Shown: positions 20,962 to 33,500 of the stretch, in pieces | How positions within the stretch are numbered: position 1 is the first letter of the stretch | Layout: every line of letters starts with the position of its first letter | NCBI GenBank assembly: GCA_003988855.1 | Contig: QYAI01000107.1 | Coordinates: 1 to 64,000 of the forward strand | Direction of reading: 5' to 3' | DNA: 64,000 bases | Source of the DNA: Arachnopeziza araneosa | Lineage: Eukaryota; Ascomycota; Leotiomycetes; Helotiales; Arachnopezizaceae | Notes under the pieces: generated by a model | Databases searched by the model: none | What the model was told of the DNA's origin: nothing | The model's input: the letters and a program-made list of their open reading frames with translations, nothing else | Translations under genes and position numbers: made by a program

Positions 20962-23021
20962 ACGAGAAAAGGAAGTTAGATTATTTGAGCTTTTTTTATT
21001 TTACTTTAGACAGGTTCCTAACTGACCTCTGACCTCGAAGCTCACATTTCTCATCGTGCTTTCAGGTTGGCTTATAGTACAACTCAAAGTGCCAATCCAA
21101 GAAAGTTATACGCCACGTGATCCAAACCAAATAGGAGGCTCGAATTATCCATATAATCTGGAGGCCACAAAGACAGCCTATAATTCGCTTCATTTACTGA
21201 ATGGGTCAAAATCCTTCAAGGCTTCTCTAATGAATCATCAAAATTAATGGTTGTGCGAAGTCCTGAATTGGTGGTTACCTAGTAGTCTCGAGCCATTGCA
21301 AAGAGTGGAGGCCAAAATGGTTAGTATGCGGTCTCAATTCCGCCTTGGCAGCAGGGTTTAGAGAGGACCTGAATTTTCGGAGTAGCCAGGACCAACTGCT
21401 ACTTATGCTCTACGCTTATTGGCTAAGAGAAGCTTAATCGCGAGGCGTTTTGTCGACCTATGCCAATATTGGAGGCTACGGGAAAAAGCGTGACATGTCT
21501 TCGCCGTGAACAGGGATTCGAGAGATGGAAATCTTCGAAGGCGTAGGTGTCAAATGCCGTTTATGCTTGGTACTCATTGGCCACAGAAGTTTTACGGAGG
21601 CATCTTCCGAACCTCACAAAGAATAGGCCAAAGGTTGACTGAAGAAACGGGAGCACTAGGCTAGAAATGCTAGAGGCAGTGGCGATGAATGCTCTGACAC
21701 TTGATATTTCATTACTTCACTAGCTGGGCAAATTTGCTGGATTTTTGCTCAAACGACAGAAGAATGCAGTATTGTAGGACAGAACATGACATAGTTTACA
21801 TTAGTTGTTGAACTCCAAATGTTAGAAATTTCCGCAGTATTCAATGCTTTGATGGTTGAGTCTTGATTAAATTGCTAGCCGGACAAGTTGATTGATTTCT
21901 GTTTGAAACGATCTTCGAGCTTTGAGGCCAAATAAGTTACATGGCCATTTTCTTCTTCTAATCAATTATTTCCCATGTCACGAAACGGGCAGCCTTGCTA
22001 GCTAAGTCACAGGAGTGACAACTCTTCTTACAATGAGCATCAAAATAAATCATCATACAATCAACCCACCTGGCCGGCTAACGTGAGCTACAAAGAGTAA
22101 GAGCTGTTTGACATCGCCACTAAAGTCGGCCACGTTACAGGCACACGATTTTCTTCAAGCCTCTGATTTTTCCCGAGTGGGGAGTCCAAAATAAGGTGAT
22201 TCTTGTAGTCGAGTTCATGAATGATGGGGTGTCAAGCTCCAGATAGACCCTCAGCTCCATCTCTGCAGCACCGATTGCTCATATTCCAGGCCTGGGTGAT
22301 GACCGAACAGCTCATGCCTTCCAGGATGACAGCTGAAACTGGCCGACGAATCACCTACAGAGCCGTACCTTTGCTGTCCCATCCCGTCTTGGCGTTTCGG
22401 TCAGTGCAATATTTGACTGGTTCGCTACCAAGTATTGACGGCCATCCCCTAACCACAAAGAGTTTCCTCGTTTGCGACAGAATTCCAAATGCAACCCCGA
22501 ACCTCCGTTTTCACCCATCTCTTCCGATATTCGCTCCAATTGTTTCCTTTCTTAGACGCCTCTCTATCCCCAATTCTATTCTTTTTGGAACATCACGATT
22601 TTGCGCCCATGAGTCAATCTCATGATCACCCGTATCATCAATCATATCAGGCCACACACATGGAATTGTGGTGTTTGGATTATTTTTGTGACTGGGAAGA
22701 TCAGCCACGAATCCAGCCTCACATCTTCACAGAAGCAAATGTATCGCCACCCTCTCAAGGATGATTTACAGCTCTCTCGTAGTTCTGATAAGGCTCGCTG
22801 GACATCTATATCAGTTCTTTCCGAGCTTCCTCCACTTCAGTCTACAGTGTTACTCAGACTCCAACAAGAAATCAACTGTCTGAAAGGTTTCAATATCGAG
22901 TGACACAACCTATATCGATAATCGTCAGGTAAGTTTGATTAAATTCAGCCCCGTGTTCAGCAAAGAGATTATTAACAGGCGCAATATATAGGGTTGATCA
23001 ACCAGCAAACCCAAATAAATT
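20962..23021. other. 2 kb gene-free stretch
   Basis: No supported gene. Several open frames around 22220-22900 overlap in different frames without motifs. Two related segments occur near 21395-21460 and 21555-21605 (ttatgct..tac..ttggc.a.agaag.tt pattern), perhaps an old local duplication. Confidence 0.4.
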
Positions 23022-25178
23022 ATGGCAAAGCAAAGACCCCAGACACAGTATCATGAGTTGCACAACTCAAGATGGAGTTTGCGCTCGCTTTGGACGGCCA
23101 GCGTCGAAGCACCAAAACCAGCTGCTAGCAACAGTCGCTTTCGGGCACTTTTGAGATGTCTCGTCGTATTATCACCACTTCCTTTCACAATTATTGTCCT
23201 TGGACTCAATGCCTTCCACTATTATTGCTTCGATTGGGATCATTCGAACCAGAGCTCTATATTGGACGCCCTTCAGTTTGTAGCTAAGCTTGACGATATT
23301 CTAATCGCTGCCTCGGTGACTGCGATTGTGCTTCATAGCGTGTTATATCATCTTACGATGAAGGATGGGTTATCACTGGCAGCCATCACGCCAGCTTATC
23401 AACTCAGCCAAACTAGGGTCGTCTTTAAAATAGCTTTTTGGGTCGATGTGTTTTTTCATGGCCGAATAGCTTTCGGTATTCTAATCATACTCGCTGTTTT
23501 TCTCATCAACATTGCAAATCCTGTCGCATCGATTGCAGTCATCCCAAAACCAGGTTGGTGGGCGGTTCCGCCGAATATCTTGTGGTCTGGGATCGACTAC
23601 AATAGTGTTGGGCCATTTTATATTTCAAACACGACGGCGATATGGCCGACTGACGTTTCTTCTTCGTACCTACCAGCAGCTGAAACTGGCGGAGATTGTC
23701 TATCGTCAATGGGGATAATCCAGGAATCATGCCCTGCGGCTGGTTACCTCGCGGTGGCCGAAGCGCTGTCGAATGATGAGTTTCAAACCTCCGGTATATG
23801 GAACATCTTATTATCCAATCTTGATAACTCACGGTCTCTTACCTCCTTGGGTTCACTGTACATCAACAGTACCTTCCACAATCGATGGTCTATGTCATCT
23901 TCCATCAGTCAAATTATGGCCACTTCTTTGTCCGCCTACAATCCCGATGATGACTACTACCATCAATTAGGTTATTATGGCGCCGTGCTATTGAAACCAC
24001 TTGTGCAGGTAGAGTGTACTGTAGGTGAGGTAGTGACTTCAGAGATCACATTTCCTCACGACTGTATTCCTGTCCCCAACAGCGATAATCATGATATTTG
24101 GGAAGTTGACACCAGATCGGGCTGGGACAGTGCCATCTCGGACCATCCCGGTAATGTCCATTTTCTTTGGGTCGGCTTCCAAGAGCGAAACACGGGTCCC
24201 TCGCTTCTCGCGGCCTTCAACATCAACAATACCGATAACACTTTCAACTACACCGGCTCTAATGGTGTCACATACGTGGGGAATAACCAAACAGCTTTTA
24301 CTTGTTCGGTCGACGCACGCTGGGCACCTGTTAAGATGTGGATGCTTCCAGGCACCGACTTCAACTACCGTGTCCATGAAGTTACTCCGTATGACTTGTC
24401 TGGATCGGTAGATTTTCTGTGGAGCCCTGAGCTGATCCTCAGTCTTCAGCAATTCCGGATAGATCCTGGCTGGGCCGCATCTCTGAATATTCCAATTCCG
24501 AATTCAACCGATACCTTAACGATGGAAGAACTGATTCGAATCTCGTCTAAAATGAACTCGGACGCATGGAGTGATGGTTCAACGGACAACTTTCTAAACT
24601 TGGTTGCTGCAGCGATTGGAATGATGATCACTGATGGACTCGCACGACTATCATGGTCTGATCAGATGATGGCAGTGGTATCTACCAACAACGGATCATT
24701 CCTCCAAAATTGGGGAACTAACGCATCGCTCGACTCAACACTCCATTTTCTCAACATCAACCCCGAATGGCTGGAACTGGATTTTTCTTCCTATAGAGAA
24801 GGTTGGAGCTATAGTTTGTCTAGTGTTACCGTCAAGTTCGCTCTGGCCGTTCTTCTTCTCCATCTGGCCCTCGCCGTCATTCATACTTTGATTGTGGTCT
24901 TCTCGCACGATCCATGGACGACGAAGAGCTGGAGATCTATTGGTGAGTTGCTCGCTCTGGCAATCAACTCTGAACACAGCGATAAATTGCAAAACACCTG
25001 TGCTGGAATCGATTCGTCAAGAACGTGGCGCAAACAGCTGAAGATTCGAGAAGTCGAACAGGGCCATCTAGGACTGGTGGTTGATGATCATGGAGATACG
25101 GATGACGTGGAGCGTGAGAATATGCTGAAAGCCGTCCCGGGAACGCAATATGGACGGATCCGAACGGAGGAGGAGTAA
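23022..25178 (+). CDS. large fungal membrane protein of unknown function
   Basis: A single exon encodes 718 aa. I do not recognise a named family. The N-terminal cytosolic tail (about 45 residues) is followed by hydrophobic segments at about residues 46-70 (LVVLSPLPFTIIVLGL), 95-115 (DILIAASVTAIVLHSVLYHL) and 150-175 (RIAFGILIILAVFLINIANP). A large, probably extracytosolic domain of about 430 residues follows, with many NxS/T sites and several cysteines. One more membrane segment (FALAVLLLHLALAVIHTLIV) and a charged C-terminal tail of about 90 residues end the protein. The layout is common among uncharacterised fungal plasma-membrane proteins. The start ATG follows an AT-rich leader. Confidence 0.85.
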   Translation: MAKQRPQTQYHELHNSRWSLRSLWTASVEAPKPAASNSRFRALLRCLVVLSPLPFTIIVLGLNAFHYYCFDWDHSNQSSILDALQFVAKLDDILIAASVTAIVLHSVLYHLTMKDGLSLAAITPAYQLSQTRVVFKIAFWVDVFFHGRIAFGILIILAVFLINIANPVASIAVIPKPGWWAVPPNILWSGIDYNSVGPFYISNTTAIWPTDVSSSYLPAAETGGDCLSSMGIIQESCPAAGYLAVAEALSNDEFQTSGIWNILLSNLDNSRSLTSLGSLYINSTFHNRWSMSSSISQIMATSLSAYNPDDDYYHQLGYYGAVLLKPLVQVECTVGEVVTSEITFPHDCIPVPNSDNHDIWEVDTRSGWDSAISDHPGNVHFLWVGFQERNTGPSLLAAFNINNTDNTFNYTGSNGVTYVGNNQTAFTCSVDARWAPVKMWMLPGTDFNYRVHEVTPYDLSGSVDFLWSPELILSLQQFRIDPGWAASLNIPIPNSTDTLTMEELIRISSKMNSDAWSDGSTDNFLNLVAAAIGMMITDGLARLSWSDQMMAVVSTNNGSFLQNWGTNASLDSTLHFLNINPEWLELDFSSYREGWSYSLSSVTVKFALAVLLLHLALAVIHTLIVVFSHDPWTTKSWRSIGELLALAINSEHSDKLQNTCAGIDSSRTWRKQLKIREVEQGHLGLVVDDHGDTDDVERENMLKAVPGTQYGRIRTEEE

Positions 25179-25690
25179 TATACTGTGGGATCTGTGGAAG
25201 GAAGGAATCTGAATGATATTTGTCAGAGATCGTGACTAGGAATTTTGGGTTCACTAAACTCGATTTTCTGGACGTTATTGGTTTTTTGTTTCCGTAAGAA
25301 GTCTATCGAGAGTGTCACTGAAAGCTGTAATGGTAATGAGCTGAACGGGAATATCTCGCGCGGCAGAAGTGGCTATGACCTCTGGGTATTTTCAATAACA
25401 CAAGTGATAATTTCCTCATCTGACTTTGCCTCGGTAGCTCTATCACCATTCTTCAAAACAGTCAAAGTCAAGTATTGATGTATATCTGCTTGCTAAACGT
25501 GCTATCACGTCCCCTCGGAGCCACAGATGACTATACTATAGTCAGAAGCAAGCCACGGGATTCAAATATAAACATGCCTTTTTTGAAGGCTACATGAATT
25601 GCAGATACATTTGAAAGAATGGAAACATCAAAATCCGTAAATTTTCGGGCACTCTTACGAGCACAGCGAACCATATCACATTAAGAAAGG
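25179..25690. other. intergenic between convergent genes
   Basis: 512 bases without a supported gene. Confidence 0.4.
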
Positions 25691-26530
25691 TTACTGCGAC
25701 AGCCAAAAATTGAACCACTCAACAATACCCCGATAACTCTGTTCCTTGACATATCGTTCATACGGATCATCCAGATTGCAGCGCACGGCAAAGCCATGAC
25801 TGACACCCTGGAACAACTGGACCTGATACTTCTTCCCGCCCTCCTTCAGGATGCCTACCGCCTTCTGCCACTTCTCAGGCGGGAAGGCATGATCATTCTC
25901 AGCGCAGGAGAGGAGCAATGGCTTGGCGAGGTTCTGAAACTGCTCGTCGGTGAGGGCACCGGGGTGTGCAAATGCGCCGGCGGAGATGAACCCTTCGGCT
26001 GTCAAAGAGTTGAGCACGTATGGGGCGCCGAAACAGTAGCCGACGCAGGCATACTTGGTCGTTTCTTTGCCGTATTGCGAGGCAATGGCTTTGGTCCATT
26101 TGGGAATCGTGGCTCGCGCGAAGCTGACGTGCTTGTCTCTCCAGGCTGCCTGGTTGAAGTCGGGGTCTGTGGTCTTGTCATTTGCGTCCTTTCGGTGCTT
26201 CCAGATTGGATCCTGTACGCTATCAGATTTTTGACTCCGTAGAACGTCAAGTCATATTCTTACGCCTCTGAAATAGTCAATACCGAAGACGGTGTATCCA
26301 GCATCAGCGAAAGCATCCATGAGCAGCTGAGCGTTGTTGTAGAAGCCGTGAACATCTGGATAGTAGAACAAGATGTTTCCATTGCCTCGTCCTGGATGGG
26401 GACTGGTGATATATGTGGGCGCTTCTTCGATAGTCTCCACTTTCCCTCGAACCTCACCGGTATGAAGATTGCCTGATAGACAATGGTCCCCCGGAAGGAT
26501 TGCCAAGTAAGAATCTGCTGGCGGCGCCAT
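25691..26530 (-). CDS. dienelactone hydrolase family protein
   Basis: Two exons on the reverse strand, 26530-26264 and 26212-25691, encode 262 aa, with a 51-base intron (GTAAGA..TACAG). The catalytic triad is visible: Cys149 in GYCFGAPY, Asp196 in CAENDHAFPPE and His228 in GVSHGFAVR. The N-terminus reads DHCLSGNLHTGEVRGKVETI, normal for fungal members. The start at 26530 is chosen over one 48 bases upstream because MAPPADSYLAI fits family starts. DLH enzymes hydrolyse dienelactones or related esters in aromatic catabolism, but many fungal members have unknown substrates. The cysteine nucleophile is kept, so it is probably active. Confidence 0.9.
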
Positions 26531-26636
26531 TCCCACTCGTAGGATGATATCCCCAGTAGCCAAAAAGGGCAGAAACAAGGTTCAACGCCTCGAGTCTCCT
26601 AGTGAAAAATGAGGGGTGCAATTATAATCTCTCTCT

Positions 26637-26644
26637 CTTATATA
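26637..26644 (-). promoter_or_regulatory. TATA box of the dienelactone hydrolase gene
   Basis: On the reverse strand TATATAAG lies about 107 bases before the start codon, beside a CT/AG-rich run. Confidence 0.45.
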
Positions 26645-27294
26645 TGCAAGAACAGAGTCCTGGATGTGACCAAACGCTTAAAATCTCTTCTGCCAAGTAA
26701 ATAATCCTCGGTTGTATCATAGGAATCTGCTATGTTTCCAGAGTAGCATAAATGGGATTAGCAATAGTCAATTCTGCCACTGAATTGCGTCAGCATCGCG
26801 GGGAAACGTCGCTTAGGAGCGGGCCGCTTGGCGCTAACCAATCATTTTAACGAGCGGCCGATTTCACGCCTCGCTTAAACCTCAGGCATGGAGGAACGTT
26901 TTAAGACGGTAGTCAACAAACCACTCTTGCTTAACTGAATTCAGGTTACTCTCTTTTTGATTTCGCCGTCATGGTTTCGAATTGTATATCTGTGCATCCA
27001 TTTGCACAGGCCTCGCTTTCGCAGCCGTACCCATTTTGTAGCTGATAGCTCAGGCTCAAAGATCGAAACAGAAAATCTTCTAGAAACTCTTACGTACGAC
27101 TACCTGTGATGGAAGTTTTTGCATAGAAGAAATAAATACTATTCTTTGCTATCAATCTTATTTATCATCTTATGCTAAAGCAAAAACATAACTTGTCCAA
27201 GATATCGAAGCAATTTATTTCAGAGGTAAACTTGATCCCAACTATCCCCAAGATTTATCCCATGCTAAAATCTGTAACCTTAGTTATCGCCGTC
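26645..27294. other. intergenic
   Basis: No gene. Around 26800-26880 there are several CGG/CCG-type triplets and a CCAAT motif (gcgctaaccaatcat), plausible regulator sites for the dienelactone hydrolase gene, but unproven. Confidence 0.35.
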
Positions 27295-29061
27295 TTAGGC
27301 ATCTTCAGTATTCTCTTCAATCTTTGCCTTTTTAGCTCTGGATCCTTCAGATTCGACATCCTCTGTGGATGGTCTATCGGAGTCAGACAAATCTGGAAAC
27401 GGCAGTTGAATCTTGCCTTCTTCGGCAGTCCTTTTTCTCTCGGCGCTTGTCAGAACACTGACGATCTCCGAATGCTCCTTCATTCTTGCCAAGTCTGCGG
27501 CTGTTTTTTCACCTAGATCATATCTTGGACCACCAGTCGTTATCAATGACACATCTGCACCCGTCTCCAAGAGCAAGTTGACGATGGTTAGATGTCCGTA
27601 CCACGCTGCGAAATGCAGTGGCGACCAGGCGTTATCGTCAAGCGCATCGATTTCCGCTCCTGATCTGAGTAGTTGCATGGCGCAATTGACTCTCCCCTTG
27701 AAACATGCCATGTGTAGAGGTCGGCGTCCGTCATAGTTTCGCGCTTCGACATCAGCTCCTTCACAAATGAGGGCGTGTATGCACTCAGCACTCCCGTCCT
27801 TATCACCTCCATAGCCAGCCGCGTTATGGAGTGGCGTGTATTCATCCCCATCGTTGGTTCTCAAGTTGACATCACATCCCTTCTTGATTAACAGCTTGCA
27901 GATCCCCGAGTAACCCCTTGTGGCGGCTACAAGGAGCGGTGGGATATCTGCGGTCTCAATTGACTTCAAATCTGCTCCGTTGTCAAGGAGTACTTTAGCT
28001 ACTTCTTCGTTCCCACATTTCAGAGCGAGGAGAAATGGAGTGGCTTTTTGTCCCAGCTGTTTATTTGGATCGGCTCCAGCTTTGAGAAGGATCTTGGCAT
28101 TCTCTCCGTACCCTTCTGTTTCCTTGCATACACAAGCCAAGGCTGTCTGTCCACTCCGCCAATTGCCTTCGACAATGTTTTGAGCATCAACTTCAAGTTC
28201 AAGTGAAAGGATATGACGCAGTACTTCGGGGCTACTGGTTGCAGCTGAATGGATGGGAAGTTGTCCCATATTATCTGCGATCGTCAAACATGCTATCGCT
28301 CCTTCCTTCTCGAGTAGTAGTTTCACTACCTCTAGGTTCTTGCCTCGAATAGCAGATTGCACTGGTGTACCTTCATCCTTGTCGTACGCATCTGCTTTCC
28401 CTCCATGCTCAAGAAGGAGTCGAGTTATCTCAATTTGTCCTTTCCCAGCCGCGACGTGGACAGGGGTTGCGTCTTGCTTCCACGTCCTCCCACTAAACTG
28501 GCCTCCTGATAAGGCTGAAAGTAGTCCAGATAGACCATGGGAATTTCCGCATCCACAGCCGTCTGTTGACACTGGTCTTCTGCTATCTGCATTTGGGTCT
28601 GCCCCAAGCTCAAGTAGAGTCTTTGCAACCTCCAAATAGCTGTCGCTCACTGCACAGGTGTGTAATGGAGTGCAGCCTACACAATCGTGCGAGTTGACAT
28701 CTGCGCCGTGAGCAACGAGGAGTTTGATAATCTCTTTTCTTTCGCTGATTTTCTCTGAGTGGTAGGAACCGGCTTCGACTGCTTCGCGGAGCGCTGTATG
28801 TTCTGATTCTCGTATTCGGGCGTTGACGTCGAACTTTCCAGATGAGAGAAAGGAACGGAGCATGGGAAGATCGAGTTCCTGAGCTGCTCTGTGAAGTGGG
28901 GTGATCTTTTGTTCAACCTCCCACTCCTTCGGTTCATAGTCACCAAGGTCTAATTCAGGTTCCTGTGCTGAATCGCTCTGGCCCACAACCTTTTCTGGCA
29001 TCGTGATTGGCGAAGAGAAATGAAAAGAGAATTTTGAGGTTGGTTTTGGGGTTTCGGACAT
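27295..29061 (-). CDS. ankyrin-repeat protein
   Basis: A single exon encodes 588 aa. From about residue 50 to 545 the protein is a run of ankyrin repeats. Examples are TPLHRAAQELDLPMLRSFLS, GCTPLHTCAVSDSYLEVAKT, TPVHVAAGKGQIEITRLLLE, RRPLHMACFKGRVNCAMQLL and SPLHFAAWYGHLTIVNLLLE. A CG-rich loop (DGCGCGNSHGLSGLLSAL) interrupts the array near residue 170. The C-terminus is acidic/basic with a possible nuclear signal (RAKKAKIEE). There is no catalytic or membrane domain, so it is most likely a binding scaffold. Partners are unknown. Confidence 0.9.
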   Translation of the reverse strand: MSETPKPTSKFSFHFSSPITMPEKVVGQSDSAQEPELDLGDYEPKEWEVEQKITPLHRAAQELDLPMLRSFLSSGKFDVNARIRESEHTALREAVEAGSYHSEKISERKEIIKLLVAHGADVNSHDCVGCTPLHTCAVSDSYLEVAKTLLELGADPNADSRRPVSTDGCGCGNSHGLSGLLSALSGGQFSGRTWKQDATPVHVAAGKGQIEITRLLLEHGGKADAYDKDEGTPVQSAIRGKNLEVVKLLLEKEGAIACLTIADNMGQLPIHSAATSSPEVLRHILSLELEVDAQNIVEGNWRSGQTALACVCKETEGYGENAKILLKAGADPNKQLGQKATPFLLALKCGNEEVAKVLLDNGADLKSIETADIPPLLVAATRGYSGICKLLIKKGCDVNLRTNDGDEYTPLHNAAGYGGDKDGSAECIHALICEGADVEARNYDGRRPLHMACFKGRVNCAMQLLRSGAEIDALDDNAWSPLHFAAWYGHLTIVNLLLETGADVSLITTGGPRYDLGEKTAADLARMKEHSEIVSVLTSAERKRTAEEGKIQLPFPDLSDSDRPSTEDVESEGSRAKKAKIEENTEDA

Positions 29062-29154
29062 TAGATCAAGAGCATGCGGTAAGCGTTTGAGAGGATTAGA
29101 AAGCAGCAGTTCTTGTTTCGAATGAACTTCGTTATCTATGTCTGATCTCTGCTT

Positions 29155-29162
29155 CTTATATA
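29155..29162 (-). promoter_or_regulatory. TATA box of the ankyrin gene
   Basis: Reverse-strand TATATAAG lies about 95 bases before the start codon at 29061. Confidence 0.45.
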
Positions 29163-29396
29163 CGCAAAGACGTGGATTCTATTTTGTCATTCAATTGAAC
29201 ATGAACAGGCAGAAGGCGCAAAAATAGAACTATTTCACTTGGCATTATTCAGCTGGAGAATCCGTGGACATGTGCTAAATCCTTTGATATCACGAGGTTT
29301 TAGGTTCCGCTGCTTGGCATCCAGGTAGCGATAGGGCGGCAAACACCTTTTACTAGAGCAAACATGACCAATGGATATTAATTGGGTGTGGTTGAG

Positions 29397-29774
29397 TTAT
29401 GAGACGGTACTATTTTCGATACAAGACGAATCGAGAGCGGCCCTTTCAAGCCACTCCCGCAGCTCTGCCACTCCACAAATCTTGGCGCGGAACGTCACAA
29501 AGTGTGTTGTTGTCTCTGACGAATGGGGCTGAGCTCTGATGCCGAACATCGGTTCCCTTGCTACTGTTTGTACAGGGAGAAGATCCGAGGGGTTGCATGA
29601 AAACAAAGCTGAAATGCACCATGGTGTCCTATCGAGTAATTTGTAAGCAGATTCCATAGCGCTACTCCAAAGCCCTAGGAGTTCTCTGGATGTACCGACT
29701 GACTCAATGGTGTCGACCTTGACAGAATGTGACTGCGTTCCCCACCACCAAATCAGAAAGTGCTCGGAAGACAT
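29397..29774 (-). CDS. hypothetical protein, 125 aa
   Basis: A single open frame with ATG at 29774. It reads MSSEHFLIWWWGTQSHSVKV and later AREPMFGIRAQPHSSETTTH. It is rich in Trp, Cys and Ser and has no signal peptide, membrane segment or motif I recognise. No competing frame of this length overlaps it. It could be a small orphan gene, an exon of a larger one or chance. The stretches on either side (29163-29396 and 29775-30531) hold nothing recognised. Confidence 0.3.
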   Translation of the reverse strand: MSSEHFLIWWWGTQSHSVKVDTIESVGTSRELLGLWSSAMESAYKLLDRTPWCISALFSCNPSDLLPVQTVAREPMFGIRAQPHSSETTTHFVTFRAKICGVAELREWLERAALDSSCIENSTVS

Positions 29775-30531
29775 TCACTGAAGCTACTTATCACACCCGC
29801 CATTCAGCAACAAAGAAAGTGGATGCAAGACAGGACGCCAATGCAATGGTGGAAAAACTATAGGTGATAAGGCGTCTATCCGTATCGAGCGTGGGAGTGA
29901 CTGCGCCACGGCAGAGGCTGTGCATCACCGCGGGCCAACATCTAGAGGACTGAGACGAAACACCTACTACATAATTTATTCTTAGTCGGTGGTTCAGCAG
30001 ATGTATTTATGAGCCAGATACTAGGTGTCGTCAAAGATACCAATGAGCAGCATGGAAACCGTAATCAACTGCCCTCCAGCAGCTTCACTTGTTCTGGTTG
30101 ACTTGGTATCGTTCTCAGGGTCTCCGGGTAGTTAGTAGTAAGGCTACTTCTGCTACTTCAGGTTTACACAAGATCGTATGTAAAACTGCCTATGTAGACT
30201 TGATTTTAGAGTGTGATTTTATCTCACTTTGGAATTTAGAGGATAGCTCAAACCATCTTTCTGAAAACTTGATCGCCAAGAAAGCAAGCCTAGAGTTAAA
30301 CAGCTAAGTTGTCGTCGCTAATAGTTATTTATTATCTAGGTATGTACGTGTTTCTTACTATATACGTCACAATCTAGGTAATATACCTGTCATGCTGGTG
30401 AACAATTACGCCATATATCATTTATATGCGTTCCCAAACTCCCTGCCGAGGCACCTCCGTCAACATACTCACAGCATGACACAAAACCACACCCACGACA
30501 TTCATTCATTTAAACAGTCATCCACATTCAA

Positions 30532-33500
30532 TCATAACTGCAAGCTCTCCAGCACCCGCTTAATATCCACCATCGGCACCGGCTTGCTCAAGAAAAGATT
30601 GATCCCACTATTATAGCTCTCCACTTGCGCATCTGCACTCGCCAATCCTGTCAAGGCTACAATCGTACACGCCGGTAGGCCCTCTTCTTCCTCGTGCGCG
30701 CGAATAAGGCGGGCAGCTGTGAAGCCGTCCATGACCGGCATGGATATGTCCATAAAGATGACAGCGGGCTTGGATGTTGGTAGACAGGAGCGATAATAAG
30801 AAAGCGCCAGTGACCCATCGACTGCTGTGGCAAAAGGATAGGAGAGCTTGCGGATGAAGGTACTCAGAAGTTTGAGATTGATAGCGTTGTCTTCTACTAT
30901 AAGAATTTGAGGGCGTGGTAAGGGGGAAGACACGGATTGGGTGGGCTGAAGAGAAGCAGGAGGGATGGAGGTGGAGGGTGGTAGTATAGGCGTTGCTGAC
31001 TGGACTTGCGGAGTCAGGGACTTTGCAACGAGGCTAATCATGTCCGGGCTTATGACCGTCGTCTCATCTTGGAGTGTCTCTTCTGTTCTAGGGAGATCTT
31101 CGAAGAATGATATAATTGCATAGGCAAGCTTTCTCGGAGTGATACTAGACGAGTTTTTAGATTGAGTTCATACAAATAAGGGCAGGCTTACGGGTGACTC
31201 AGAAAAGCTAGCGGTATGCCAGATTGGGACTGTTCCGTCGGCATGGGGGAGTCAGTGATTTGGATCAGAGGAGAATGTCCCACACTTCCTGGGATAGAGC
31301 CGCTAGTCCCACTGCTCAAGTTTTGCTTGAATACTTCTTGGGTAATGATATAAATATCTGCCTTGACATCTTGGAAGTCGGTTCCTGAAACGATTTTAAC
31401 ATTGAAACATTGCTGCGCAATTTTAATTAAAACATTTCGCAGTAACATAAGTGCCTCGTTCTGATCATTGGTTCCTGGATTTTTATTGTCTGCCTCACTG
31501 CTTTCCTGGACAGATATAACGCCCATTGTCTTCCCTTGAATGAATGCCTTGGCTTTGGTAACCACCTGGTTGTCCAGAATAGAAAGGCCAAGCGTCGTAT
31601 CATTCACAAGCGAGATACGTTCCAACGGCAGTGTTACTTTGACCGCCGTGCCTGAACCGAGGGTACTTTGGAAGTCGATACTCCCGTGAAGACTCTCTAC
31701 GATCTGTCGAACGATGCTTAGACCCAGTCCTGTTCCTGGAGATAGCGAGTCCTCTTGAGCGAATGGTGTAAAGATACGTCGCTCAATGAAATCTGTCGAC
31801 ACGCCTCTCCCGGAATCAGTGACGGTAAGAACAATTGTAGATTGATTGAGCCGATACTTGGCCTTGACGGGTTCGAGGCGCTCGAGACGCACACAGACAT
31901 AACCGGTGCTTGTGTACTTCAGCGCATTGGCAAAAAGATTCATAACTATTCTACGCCAGGCACCAGACTGGGCATGGAATCGCCATCTTGAAGTCCAATC
32001 AATATCCAAAATAGCGATGACAGGTCTATGACCAGTACTCGCAGTACTTGAACTGAGTTGCTCGTCGACTAGGTGAGTTGGCGAGGATATTTGGGCTTGG
32101 TGGTGGCCAGAAAAGATTGCTTGTACAACCTCTTCCGTTATTGTGTCCAGCGAAAGGTCAGAGGCACGACTGATAGCACCGTATATCGCCTTATCCTCGG
32201 CAGGTAGTGCTTTTTGAGATCGTTTGTGATTCTTCGCTAACTTCATCTCCTTCCGCCTGCCAGCCGTGAAGTTGTTGATTTTCGCATAATCAAGTAGGTG
32301 ATTCAATGTATCCAGCAACGTTGTACTACATTGGTTGATAGCATCCATGGCTTCCATCTGAAATGGTGTCAAATTAGTCTCGTGCAGAAGCTCTAGACTA
32401 CCCATAACTCCATGCAGTGGAGACCTCAATTCGTGGCTTATGGATGATATAAAAGTGCTCTTGGCATGGTCTGCGGCTACAGTTTCAAGTCGAGAAACTT
32501 CCGCCATTATGCTATTGCAAAAGGATGCTAGATACGTCAAGTCACCCTGAAGAGTCAAAACTCGAGTTGGATCAGAGGTCCACAACATGCTACTAGCATA
32601 CCACCTCTCGCGTATCGAATCCCATAGAGGTAAGACCATGATGAACCGTGAACCAGGGAAGATCTTCAGTATCGATGAAGCATCCCCACGTCTCGGGGAC
32701 TCCTGATCCTGTCTTCCCTTGGTGAGGAGTAAGGCTCTCTCGGCGTCTTCATCCGTGGAAGATATCGCTCCATCATCATCAAACGCAAATATCTTTCCGT
32801 GTGGATAATGGCGAAGGAGTTTCTTGACAAAGTCATCTGCCACCTTAAGGTGATAATCACTAGGCTCGCTACCTTGCAAACTAGAAGTTACCGCCGTTGA
32901 AAACCCTAAAACGTCGCAGCATTGCATACTTTGCGACAATTGAGATGTTTTAGACTCAAAGGAATTTCCGGTACCACTTGAACTTGTCTCGTTTGTTTCT
33001 TCCTCGCTAGAATCTTTGCGTCTGCCACCGACTTGCTTGCGGCCGGCGTCACCTTCTCGCATCTTGCCAAAGATACTGACATTAGCTTCGAAAAATATGG
33101 CCCCATCAACACCTGTCGATTCTCGAATCAGATTACTGGCGCGAGAAAACACGGATTCGATTTCTGAGGGACTTGTCTTCTTCAATCGTGCCGGGCTATG
33201 ACTCGTACTGTGTTTCGCTGGTGATTCTGTACGCAAATTTCTCTCCTCTTTCTTCTCATGATTTGTATCCCTTGTTTCCAGTGGTTCAAGTTCTAATCGC
33301 TCAAGCATCGCCTCTGCCGTGGTATGGGTGAGTTTTGGTGAAGCGCTTTGTGGTGGATCATCTGGAGCGTTCGGCGCGGGGTCCGGTGGGAGTATCAAAC
33401 TGTCATCCTTACTAAATGGTGAGTCTAGTCGCGGGTCGATACCAGATTGTCCTCCATACTCCGAGCTTGCCGTCGAATTTCGTATTGTATCTTCGTCGTC

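Noticed and set aside
22221..22764. Overlapping forward frames before the 718-aa membrane protein
   Set aside because: No motif, three mutually shifted frames, and no splice sites joining them to the membrane protein gene.
26800..26880. CGG-type triplets as regulator operators
   Set aside because: Spacing is irregular and the intact Zn2Cys6 regulator is far away; listed only as an observation.
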